Shown one piece after another: positions 57,200 to 64,000 of a stretch of DNA of 64,000 nucleotides. The DNA is from an uncultured Paracoccaceae bacterium (GTDB taxonomy: Bacteria; Pseudomonadota; Alphaproteobacteria; Rhodobacterales; Rhodobacteraceae): positions 27,888 through 91,887 of the forward strand of contig CALJZN010000022.1 in NCBI GenBank assembly GCA_937983405.1, given 5' to 3'. The notes beneath the pieces were generated by a model that was not told the origin of the DNA, ran no database searches, and was given only the letters and a program-made list of their open reading frames with translations. Made by a program: the position numbers and the translations under genes. Position 1 is the stretch's first letter, and the number at the start of each line of letters is the position of its first letter.

Positions 57200-58456
57200 C
57201 TATTTCAGGAAGCCCTTCTCCCGCGCGGCGGCGGTGTAGGCGGCCTCGACCGCGGCCAGCGTCTCCTCGGCCGTGGCGCTGCCCCGGAAGTAGGCGGGCA
57301 GGTTATCGCCCAGCGCCGTGTGCAGAAGGCCCATGTAGGGGCGCATCGGATAGGGCCGGGTGCCCGCGGCCATGGCGGCGATCACGCCCTCGTTTGCCGC
57401 GCTGGGCTGGAAGCCCGGGATCATCCAGACCGCCTGGATCATCGTGCGCTCGTTCAGCAGCGCCGGGCTGGTGGCGTATTTCATCGCCAGGAAGGTGGCC
57501 AGCGCGTCCTCGTCGCTGATGTTCTTGGCCACGGTCCAGCCGTCCCACCACAGCGCCGAGGCCGGCGTGGTGCCGCCCGCCACGGTCATCGGTCCACCGA
57601 GCCGGGTGTTCTGCGCGATTTCGGGGGTCGAGCCCTCGCCCGAGGTCAGGTTGATCGCGCGCGAGCCCCAGAAGTTGGCCAGCGCCACGTTGCCCGCCCG
57701 CCATTCGGCCTGCATCGCGTTCGAGTCATGCGTCAGGAAGTCGGGATTCATGTAGCTGGCAAGCCGCCCCATCATCTCGAGCGCGGCCTTGCCCTCGGGC
57801 CCGTTCACCGCCGTCTCGGCCGAGCCCGGCTTGAAGAACTCGCCGCCGTGGCCGTGGAACATGTTGACGAACTCGTTGGCAAGGTTCCAGCCGGCCATGT
57901 AGACCCCGCCGACCGGATAGGGCATCAGCCCGGCGGCGCGGATCTTCTCGGCGGCGTCGAGCAGCTCCTCGTAGGTCCGCGGCGGCTGGACGCCCGCCTG
58001 CTCGAGGATGTCGGCGCGATAGACCAGGTGCATGGCGTTGGCCATGAAGGCCACCGCCTTGATCTCGCCGTCGAGGGTGATGAGGCGGTTGCGGTCGATG
58101 TCCTGCCCGTGGGCCGCAACCAGCGCGTCGAGCGGGCGGATCACGTCCTCGTTGATCAGCGCCACGATCGAGGAGGTGGCGATGATCGCCGTGGTGTATT
58201 CCGCCGGCCGCGCGGACATGCCCGCGACGTTGATGCGCTGGTGGTCGGCGGTCAGGTTCGCCTTCACCTCCACACCGTCGCCGGCGCATTCGGCGGCCTT
58301 GGCGGCGACCGACTGGATCGCCGGGAACTCGTTGCCCACGATCGACACGCGGCCTTTCTCGATGCCGCAGCCGGCCGCGGCGATGCCCGCGCTCAGCCCC
58401 AGCGCGGTGGCGCCCAAGAGGGCGGACAGGGCCAGGCCCCGGACAGTTTCGGTCAT
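57200..58456 (-). CDS. Sugar-type ABC transporter substrate-binding protein
   Basis: 418 residues. A signal peptide (LALSALLGATALGLSAGIAAA) leads to a MalE-like fold with ARPAEYTTAIIATSSIVALI and GVYMAGWNLANEFVNM. WWDGWTVAKN is in the C-terminal lobe. It is the first gene of the 13-gene cluster; ATG 58456 is preferred because an upstream start at 58594 lies beyond the operators. The ligand is unknown and need not be a sugar. Confidence 0.87.
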   Translation of the reverse strand: MTETVRGLALSALLGATALGLSAGIAAAGCGIEKGRVSIVGNEFPAIQSVAAKAAECAGDGVEVKANLTADHQRINVAGMSARPAEYTTAIIATSSIVALINEDVIRPLDALVAAHGQDIDRNRLITLDGEIKAVAFMANAMHLVYRADILEQAGVQPPRTYEELLDAAEKIRAAGLMPYPVGGVYMAGWNLANEFVNMFHGHGGEFFKPGSAETAVNGPEGKAALEMMGRLASYMNPDFLTHDSNAMQAEWRAGNVALANFWGSRAINLTSGEGSTPEIAQNTRLGGPMTVAGGTTPASALWWDGWTVAKNISDEDALATFLAMKYATSPALLNERTMIQAVWMIPGFQPSAANEGVIAAMAAGTRPYPMRPYMGLLHTALGDNLPAYFRGSATAEETLAAVEAAYTAAAREKGFLK

Positions 58457-58548
58457 TGTTCGTCTCCCTGTGTTCTGGGCGGTCCGACGCCGGCCAGGCA
58501 CGGCGGGGCGCGCCCGGGCCGATCTCCGCCGACGCACCGTCACAGAAT

Positions 58549-58588
58549 TTGCATTCGTATGCAAGAAAAAACTTGCATACGAATGCAG
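58549..58588. promoter_or_regulatory. Two LacI-type operators in a perfect inverted repeat
   Basis: TGCATTCGTATGCAAG (58550-58565) and CTTGCATACGAATGCA (58572-58587) are perfect 16-bp arms around AAAAAA. Each arm contains a palindrome TGCAT-NCGN-ATGCA with a central CG, as in LacI/GalR operators, with centres 24 bp apart. They lie between the divergent importer cluster and SnoaL gene D, so one regulator can control both. Confidence 0.72.
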
Positions 58589-58636
58589 TCTCATCCCACT
58601 GTTTCGGGCAGGTCAGGAAAGGCGGCAGGTCCACAG

Positions 58637-59719
58637 ATGCTGACGGAGGGATTCGACCCCGACGCCTCGCCCTCGGCAGAGGTGCGGGCGACGGTGCACG
58701 GGCGGCTGTGCGCCCTGGCCGAGGCGCCCGAGGCAGGGCTTGCCGCCGCGCTCGAGCGGCTCGCCGCTCCGTCCTGCGCATGGCGCTTGTCCCATCCCAT
58801 GACTGCGGCGGAGGGAACGGTGCAGGCGCTGGCCGCCGTCTGGGTGCCGCTGCGGCGGGCGCTCCCCGATCTTGAGCGGCGCGATGCGCTGTTCGTCGGC
58901 GGCAGCTATCAGGGGCGGCAGTATCTGGCGGCGGTGGGGCATTATTGCGGCACGATGCGCGGCGACTGGCTGGGCATTCCGGCCACCGGCCGCACGCTCT
59001 GGCTGCGCTACGGCGAGGTGTGGCAGATCGGGCCCGACGGCCGCGCCGTGCAGGCCAACCTGCTGTGGGACGTGCTGGACGTGATGCGCCAGGCCGGGGT
59101 CTGGCCGCTCGGCCCCTCGCTTGGGGTCGAGGCGCCGTGGCCCGGCCCGCTGACCCAAGACGGGCTGCGGCTGGCCCCGTCCGACCCCGAGACGGGGCGG
59201 GCGAGCCTTGAGCAGACCCTGCGGATGCACCGCACGCTGGCCGAGCACGACGACCGCGCGAACCTGACGCGCGAGGGGCTGATCGCGATGCCGCAGCGCG
59301 CGCACTGGCACCCCAGGATGATGTGGTATGGGCCTGCCGGCATCGGCACCACGCGCGGGCTCGAGGGCTTCGTGGACGGCCATCAACTGCCGTTCCGCAT
59401 CGCCTTCCATCGCCCGCAGGGCAGCTTCGAGGAGGTGACGGCCGAACGCGCCCGCCACGGGGCCGGCCATTACATCCGCATCGGCGATGGTCCCTATTCG
59501 GTGACCGGCGGCTGGCCTTCGGTCTATGCCGTCCACGCGGGCGGCGGGTTCTGCGGCATGCCGCCCACCGGCCGGCCGGTGACCATGCGGGTGATGGACT
59601 TCTACCTCCACCACGAGGGGCTGATCCGCGAGAACTGGGTGCCGCTCGACATGCTCGACCTGTTCGCGCAGATGGGTGTCGATCTGCTGGCCAGGATGCG
59701 CGCGGCGCTGCGGTGCTGA
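58637..59719 (+). CDS. SnoaL/NTF2-like double-domain protein D
   Basis: 360 residues, two tandem domains as in protein C. The first has GHYCGTMRGDWLGIPATGRT and LRYGEVWQIGPDGRA; the second WHPRMMWYGPAGIGTTRGLE, GGWPSVYAV and RENWVPLDMLDLFAQMGVD. It is transcribed away from the cluster, from the same operator region. ATG 58637 is chosen; an in-frame ATG at 58583 lies inside the operator. Confidence 0.8.
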   Translation: MLTEGFDPDASPSAEVRATVHGRLCALAEAPEAGLAAALERLAAPSCAWRLSHPMTAAEGTVQALAAVWVPLRRALPDLERRDALFVGGSYQGRQYLAAVGHYCGTMRGDWLGIPATGRTLWLRYGEVWQIGPDGRAVQANLLWDVLDVMRQAGVWPLGPSLGVEAPWPGPLTQDGLRLAPSDPETGRASLEQTLRMHRTLAEHDDRANLTREGLIAMPQRAHWHPRMMWYGPAGIGTTRGLEGFVDGHQLPFRIAFHRPQGSFEEVTAERARHGAGHYIRIGDGPYSVTGGWPSVYAVHAGGGFCGMPPTGRPVTMRVMDFYLHHEGLIRENWVPLDMLDLFAQMGVDLLARMRAALRC

Positions 59720-59768
59720 CCGGCCGGGCCGCGGCCGCGGGCCCGGCGGGCGGCGGCGGGGGCGGCCC

Positions 59769-59797
59769 TTGATTCCCGCGCCGCGAGCCCGTATCTG
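59769..59797 (+). promoter_or_regulatory. Sigma70-type promoter for secE-nusG
   Basis: TTGATT (59769-59774) and TATCTG (59792-59797) with 17-base spacing, 27 bases before the secE start. Confidence 0.6.
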
Positions 59798-59823
59798 CGT
59801 CGGGCAGCGCAAAGGGACGGTCC

Positions 59824-60021
59824 ATGGCCAAGGCGAACCCCCTCCAGTTCCTCCAGCAGGTCCGGGCCGAGGTGTCCAAGGTCGTCTGGCCGACCCGCCG
59901 CGAGGTGGTCCTGACGACGATCATGGTCTTCGTGATGGCAACCCTGACGGCGCTGTTCTTCTTCCTCGTGGACCTGCTCATCCGCACCGGGCTCGGGGCC
60001 ATCCTGGCGTTCTTCGGCTGA
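59824..60021 (+). CDS. secE: Preprotein translocase subunit SecE
   Basis: 65 residues. One C-terminal membrane helix (about 29-57) after the amphipathic segment with VRAEVSKVVWPTRREV, the SecE signature. It forms the SecYEG channel. No tRNA-Trp gene is found directly upstream in this window. Confidence 0.96.
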   Translation: MAKANPLQFLQQVRAEVSKVVWPTRREVVLTTIMVFVMATLTALFFFLVDLLIRTGLGAILAFFG

Positions 60022-60194
60022 GGCGGCGAATTTCGCGCCGACGGCCTTGAACCGGCGGCCGAACGGGGCTAAGCGGCACGGCCTGTCCTGATCGCAGCGC
60101 ACACCCGATTCGGGGGTTGCGCTGCGCTGTCTTGTGGCGCCGGCCGCAGGGGCGCGGCAGCAGGGCAGGACGGGCAGACAAGGGTGGCAGGGGC

Positions 60195-60728
60195 ATGGCG
60201 AAACGCTGGTATTCGGTGAGCGTCCTCTCGAACTTCGAGAAGAAGGTCGCCGAGCAGATCAGGCAGGCTGCCCAGGACGCCGGCCTGACGGAGGAGATCG
60301 AGGAGGTCCTCGTTCCCACCGAAGAGGTGATCGAGGTTCGCCGCGGCAAGAAGGTGACGTCGGAGCGGCGCTTCATGCCGGGCTATGTGCTGGTGCGGGC
60401 CGAGATGTCGAACCGCGTGTACCACACGATCACGTCGATCAACCGCGTCACCGGTTTTCTCGGCCCCCAGGGCAGGCCGCAGCCTTTGCGCGACGAGGAA
60501 GTGAATGTCATCCTCAACCGCGTCGAGGAGGGCGAGGCCGCGCCGCGCAACCTGATCCGCTTCGAGATCGGCGAGCAGGTCAAGGTCACCGACGGCCCCT
60601 TCGAGGGCTTCACCGGCATGGTCGCCGACGTCGACGAGGGGGCGAGCCGGCTGAAGGTGGCGGTCTCGATCTTCGGCCGGGAAACCCCGGTCGAGCTGGA
60701 GTTCACGCAGGTCTCCAAGGGGGGCTGA
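60195..60728 (+). CDS. nusG: Transcription termination/antitermination protein NusG
   Basis: 177 residues. NGN domain with KRWYSVSVLSNFEKKVAEQI and FMPGYVLVRAEM, followed by a KOW motif (IGEQVKVTDGPFEGFTGMV). It binds RNA polymerase and Rho or ribosomes. The start at 60195 with the KGGRG leader excluded gives the usual length. 173 bases separate it from secE. Confidence 0.97.
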   Translation: MAKRWYSVSVLSNFEKKVAEQIRQAAQDAGLTEEIEEVLVPTEEVIEVRRGKKVTSERRFMPGYVLVRAEMSNRVYHTITSINRVTGFLGPQGRPQPLRDEEVNVILNRVEEGEAAPRNLIRFEIGEQVKVTDGPFEGFTGMVADVDEGASRLKVAVSIFGRETPVELEFTQVSKGG

Positions 60729-60833
60729 CGTGACGATGGCGTGGAAGGCGGGCGGGGGCGACCCCGGACGCCGGACCACTCGGCAGCGGCCGGACGTGTG
60801 CCCGGCGGCGTGTGACAGGAAGGAGCGGCCGGG

Positions 60834-61262
60834 ATGGCCAAGAAACTGATCGGAACGGTCAAGCTGCAGGTGAAGGCCGGCCAGGCCAACCCCTCGCCGC
60901 CCGTCGGCCCTGCGCTTGGCCAGCGGGGCATCAACATCATGGGCTTCGTCAAGGAGTTCAACGCCAAGACGGCGCACATGGAGCCCGGGGCCCCGACCCC
61001 GGTGATCATCAGCTACTACCAGGACAAGTCCTTCACGCTCGAGATCAAGACGCCGCCGGCCTCCTACTTCATCAAGAAGGCGGCCAAGGTCACGTCGGGG
61101 TCCAAGACGCCGGGGCGCGGGGTGGCGGGGTCGATCACGCTGGCCCAGGTGCGCGAGATTGCCGAGGCCAAGATGAAGGATCTCAACACCAAGGACATCG
61201 AGGCGGCGATGCAGATGGTGCTCGGCTCGGCCAGGTCGATGGGCATCGAGGTCAAGGGGTAG
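60834..61262 (+). CDS. rplK: 50S ribosomal protein L11
   Basis: 142 residues. [21 protein letters not shown] and [21 protein letters not shown] are the N- and C-terminal signatures. AAGGAG lies eight bases before ATG 60834. Confidence 0.98.
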   Translation: MAKKLIGTVKLQVKAGQANPSPPVGPALGQRGINIMGFVKEFNAKTAHMEPGAPTPVIISYYQDKSFTLEIKTPPASYFIKKAAKVTSGSKTPGRGVAGSITLAQVREIAEAKMKDLNTKDIEAAMQMVLGSARSMGIEVKG

Positions 61263-61265
61263 GTC

Positions 61266-61964
61266 ATGGCGACGCAGGGAAAACGGATGCGCGCGGCGCG
61301 CGCGAAGGTCGCGGGCAAGGCCAACCTGCCGCTCGATGCCGCGGTGGCCCTGGTCAAGGAGGCCGCGAGCGCGAAGTTCGACGAGACGGTGGAGGTGGCC
61401 GTCAACCTCGGCGTCGATCCGCGGCATGCCGACCAGATGGTGCGCGGCGTGGTGATGCTGCCCAACGGCACCGGCAAGACGGTGCGCGTGGCGGTATTCG
61501 CCCGCGGGGCCAAGGCCGACGAGGCGAGGGCGGCGGGCGCCGACATCGTGGGCGCCGAGGACCTGGTGCAGACGATCCAGGGCGGGACGATCGATTTCGA
61601 CCGCTGCATCGCCACCCCCGACCTGATGCCGCTGGTCGGCCGGCTGGGCAAGATCCTCGGGCCGCGCAACCTGATGCCGAACCCCAAGGTCGGCACGGTG
61701 ACGATGGACGTGGCGGCGGCGGTGAAGGCCGCCAAGGGCGGGGAGGTCCAGTTCAAGGTCGAGAAGGCCGGGATCGTCCATGCCGGGGTGGGCAAGGTGT
61801 CGTTCCCGCCCGAGAAGCTGGTGGAGAACGTGCGCGCCTTCGTCGATGCGGTCAACCGCGCCAAGCCCTCGGGGGCCAAGGGCACCTACCTCAAGAAGGT
61901 GTCGCTGTCCTCGACCATGGGGCCGGGCGTCAGCGTCGATCTCGCCTCGGCCTCGGGGCGCTAG
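61266..61964 (+). CDS. rplA: 50S ribosomal protein L1
   Basis: 232 residues. The L1 signature [19 protein letters not shown] and the FRAF-type [20 protein letters not shown] are intact. Three bases separate it from rplK. L1 binds 23S rRNA and can repress its own operon in other bacteria. Confidence 0.98.
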   Translation: MATQGKRMRAARAKVAGKANLPLDAAVALVKEAASAKFDETVEVAVNLGVDPRHADQMVRGVVMLPNGTGKTVRVAVFARGAKADEARAAGADIVGAEDLVQTIQGGTIDFDRCIATPDLMPLVGRLGKILGPRNLMPNPKVGTVTMDVAAAVKAAKGGEVQFKVEKAGIVHAGVGKVSFPPEKLVENVRAFVDAVNRAKPSGAKGTYLKKVSLSSTMGPGVSVDLASASGR

Positions 61965-62109
61965 GGGTTTCGGGGGCGCCAGCCCCTCTGCGGGTGGTTC
62001 GCCGCCCGGTGCGATCCCCGGCCGCGAGGCACGGGGTGATCGGCGGGAGGGGGCCCTGGCGCCCCGGCCCGTCCTGTCCGAGACGGCGGGGGGGCGCGAG
62101 CCCTTAATC

Positions 62110-62185
62110 TCCTGCCCGAGACGGGGAACGAGACGGATTGGCCGCGGGCTTCGGCCTTCGGGCGGTTTTGGCCTCGGGACCCAGG
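62110..62185 (+). ncRNA. Probable ribosomal protein L10 leader
   Basis: The 307-base rplA-rplJ gap holds CCCGAG (62115-62120) that pairs with CTCGGG (62173-62178) around the internal sequence ACGGGGAACGAGACGG and GGCC-type stems. This matches the look of alphaproteobacterial L10 leaders, which mimic the L10-binding site on 23S rRNA and allow autogenous control. Boundaries are approximate. Confidence 0.5.
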
Positions 62186-62271
62186 TCGCGGACCCGACGC
62201 CATCCGGGGGCGATCCCCGGGGGCCTATGGAGCCGGGGGGCGGGCCGCCCCCCAACCTTGGAGAAAGTGAC

Positions 62272-62787
62272 GTGGATAGAGCCCAGAAAGAGAAGGTGGT
62301 CGAGGAACTCGGCCAGATCTTCGAACGCTCTGGCGTGGTCGTGGTTGCACGCTACGAAGGTCTCACGGTCGCCCAGATGCAGGGCCTGCGCGCGATGATG
62401 CGTGAAGCGGGCGGGTCCGTGCGCGTCGCCAAGAACAGGCTCGCCAAGATCGCCCTCGAGGGCAAGCCCTGCGCAAGCATCGGCAGGCTTCTCACGGGCA
62501 TGACCGTTCTCGCCTTTTCCGAAGACCCCGTCGCCGCGGCGAAGGTGGTCGAGGCCTACGCCAAGACGACCGACAAGTTCGTCATCCTCGGCGGGGCCAT
62601 GGGCGCGGCGGCCCTGGATCCGGACGGTGTGAAGGCGGTTGCCTCCATGCCCTCGCGCGAAGAGCTCATCGCTCAGGTCGTGGGGTGCATCGGGGCGCCG
62701 GCCGCGAACATCGCCGGGGCGATCGGCGCACCTGCTTCGAGCATCGCGGGCATCCTCAAGACCCTCGAGGAGCGCGAGGCCGCGTGA
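62272..62787 (+). CDS. rplJ: 50S ribosomal protein L10
   Basis: 171 residues from GTG 62272 ([17 protein letters not shown]), preceded by [30 protein letters not shown] and [10 protein letters not shown] are typical. The C-terminal helix binds L7/L12. Confidence 0.96.
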   Translation: MDRAQKEKVVEELGQIFERSGVVVVARYEGLTVAQMQGLRAMMREAGGSVRVAKNRLAKIALEGKPCASIGRLLTGMTVLAFSEDPVAAAKVVEAYAKTTDKFVILGGAMGAAALDPDGVKAVASMPSREELIAQVVGCIGAPAANIAGAIGAPASSIAGILKTLEEREAA

Positions 62788-62857
62788 GCAAGGCCCGAGG
62801 CATGCGCGGGCGACCCCGCCCGTGTTGACACCCATCTGACAGAACGGAAACGGACAC

Positions 62858-63241
62858 ATGGCTGACCTGAACAAACTCGCCGAAGAGATCGTGAACCTCA
62901 CGCTGCTTCAGGCGCAGGAACTCAAGCAGATCCTGAAGGACAAGTATGGCATCGAGCCCGCCGCCGGCGGCGCGGTGATGATGGCCGGCCCCGCAGCGGC
63001 CGGGCCGGCGGCTGCCCCGGTCGAGGAAAAGACCGAGTTCGACGTGATCCTCGTCGATGCGGGCGCGCAAAAGATCAACGTGATCAAGGAGGTGCGCGCG
63101 ATCACCGGGCTTGGTCTGAAAGAGGCCAAGGATCTGGTCGAGGCCGGCGGCAAGGCGGTCAAGGAGCAAGCCCCCAAGGCCGAGGCCGAGGAGATCAAGA
63201 AGAAGCTCGAGGCGGCCGGCGCCAAGGTCGAGCTCAAGTGA
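62858..63241 (+). CDS. rplL: 50S ribosomal protein L7/L12
   Basis: 127 residues. N-terminal dimerisation domain, Ala/Pro hinge (about 38-58), and C-terminal domain with [34 protein letters not shown] and [10 protein letters not shown]. Confidence 0.98.
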   Translation: MADLNKLAEEIVNLTLLQAQELKQILKDKYGIEPAAGGAVMMAGPAAAGPAAAPVEEKTEFDVILVDAGAQKINVIKEVRAITGLGLKEAKDLVEAGGKAVKEQAPKAEAEEIKKKLEAAGAKVELK

Positions 63242-63243
63242 TC

Positions 63244-63266
63244 GCCGGGGGGCTTCCGCCCCCGGC
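63244..63266 (+). terminator. GC stem-loop after rplL
   Basis: GCCGGGGG and CCCCCGGC form an 8-bp stem with a 7-base loop, two bases after the rplL stop. No T tract follows. It may attenuate transcription into rpoB or mark an RNA processing site in the 250-base gap. Confidence 0.4.
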
Positions 63267-63491
63267 CGATTCCGGCGATGCACGGCTGGGCCCGGGGCGA
63301 TCCGGGTCCAGCCCAACCCGTCTGAGCAAGGGCTTTCGCGGCAGAGCCCTTCCTGAGGCGTGGTTTGCGGTTCGGGCGTGCGCCATCGGGACGGCGCGCA
63401 GGTATGGAACCCGTCACACCGGTTTCGCGTTGGGCGGCGGCCGGACCCCGGCGGCGCGTGCGCCCGCGAACGAAGAAAGGTGATCACGAGC

Positions 63492-64000
63492 ATGGCTCAC
63501 GCATATGTCGGTCAGAAGCGCATCCGCCGCCACTACGGCAGGATCCGCGAAGTCCTCGAGATGCCGAACCTCATCGAGGTGCAGAAGTCGTCCTACGACC
63601 TCTTCCTTCGCTCGGGCGACGGCGAGCGGCCGCAGGACGGCGAGGGTCTCCAGGGCGTCTTCCAGTCGGTGTTCCCGATCAGGGATTTCAACGAGACCGC
63701 CGTGCTCGAGTTCGTGAAATACGAGCTCGAGAAGCCGAAATACGACGTCGAGGAATGCCAGAGCCGCGACATGACCTATGCCGCGCCGCTGAAGGTGACG
63801 CTGCGGCTGATCGTGTTCGACGTGGACCCCGACACCGGCGCCAAGTCGGTCAAGGACATCAAGGAGCAGGACGTCTACATGGGCGACATGCCGCTGATGA
63901 CGTCGAACGGCACCTTCATCGTCAACGGCACCGAGCGCGTGGTGGTCAGCCAGATGCACCGCTCGCCCGGCGTGTTCTTCGACCACGACAAGGGCAAGAC
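63492..64000 (+). CDS. rpoB: RNA polymerase beta subunit, 3'-truncated by window edge
   Basis: Only the first 169 codons are present. The N-terminus reads [15 protein letters not shown] and [19 protein letters not shown], then [20 protein letters not shown] and [16 protein letters not shown], all conserved in the beta subunit protrusion and lobe regions. ATG 63492 follows GAAAGGTGAT. The gene continues beyond the window. Confidence 0.97.
   Translation, partial: MAHAYVGQKRIRRHYGRIREVLEMPNLIEVQKSSYDLFLRSGDGERPQDGEGLQGVFQSVFPIRDFNETAVLEFVKYELEKPKYDVEECQSRDMTYAAPLKVTLRLIVFDVDPDTGAKSVKDIKEQDVYMGDMPLMTSNGTFIVNGTERVVVSQMHRSPGVFFDHDKGK

Noticed and set aside
58583..58636. Upstream in-frame start for SnoaL-like protein D
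   Set aside because: It would place the start codon inside the second LacI operator and adds a leader absent from paralogue C.

Overview
The window is a very GC-rich chromosome segment (long runs of G and C, most third positions G/C) from an alphaproteobacterium, most likely in the Rhodobacterales (Rhodobacter/Paracoccus-like). The gene content supports this: a 44-residue aa3-type cytochrome oxidase subunit IV, a FYDLN-type acidic protein, divergent hemC/hemE, an nfuA-tsaB-rimI block, a DUF2478 protein, an HpsN-like histidinol dehydrogenase paralogue and a secE-nusG-rplKAJL-rpoB block. Assignments rest on motifs read from the translated sequence; no database search was run.

Layout. 1-14.7 kb is mostly housekeeping: an unknown membrane protein cut by the left edge, a lipoprotein, the small Cox subunit, a metallo-beta-lactamase-fold hydrolase, tRNA threonylcarbamoyladenosine synthase (Sua5), an FtsX-type permease with its ATPase and a divergent arylesterase, hemC/hemE, a 0.93-kb stretch with no convincing gene, a class IV aminotransferase, a universal stress protein, NfuA, TsaB and RimI. 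14.9-20.1 kb is a five-gene, overlapping operon for a BMP-family (nucleoside-type) ABC importer that ends in a DUF2478 gene. It is followed by a convergent GntR regulator, a YgjP-like metallopeptidase, a FYDLN protein and tRNA-Ala(GGC).

22.3-43.4 kb is a phenylacetate degradation island. A leftward unit (paaN, livKHMGF-type importer, fused enoyl-CoA hydratase/3-hydroxyacyl-CoA dehydrogenase) and a rightward unit (paaG-paaI-paaK-paaR) diverge from one promoter region carrying a GACCGGCCGGTC palindrome, the likely TetR/PaaR operator. A second leftward unit (thiolase, paaABCDE, an extra ferritin-like Paa paralogue, paaZ, paaY) starts next to paaX and has an 11-bp inverted repeat in its promoter region. 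Together they cover uptake, CoA activation, ring epoxidation, isomerisation, ring cleavage, beta-oxidation and thioesterase proofreading. A badly decayed IS256-type transposase lies just behind paaX.

45.6-59.7 kb is the most novel part. It is a 13-gene leftward cluster with a MalEFGK-like importer, two SnoaL/NTF2-like genes, an HpsN-type dehydrogenase, an SDR, a LacI regulator, another SnoaL-like gene, a bicupin, a MetE-C-like zinc methyltransferase and an alpha/beta hydrolase. A fourth SnoaL-like gene diverges from it. The intergenic region holds two LacI-type operators arranged as a perfect 16-bp inverted repeat. The substrate is unknown. From 59.8 kb to the right edge runs the conserved secE-nusG-rplK-rplA-rplJ-rplL-rpoB block with a probable L10 leader; rpoB is cut by the right edge.
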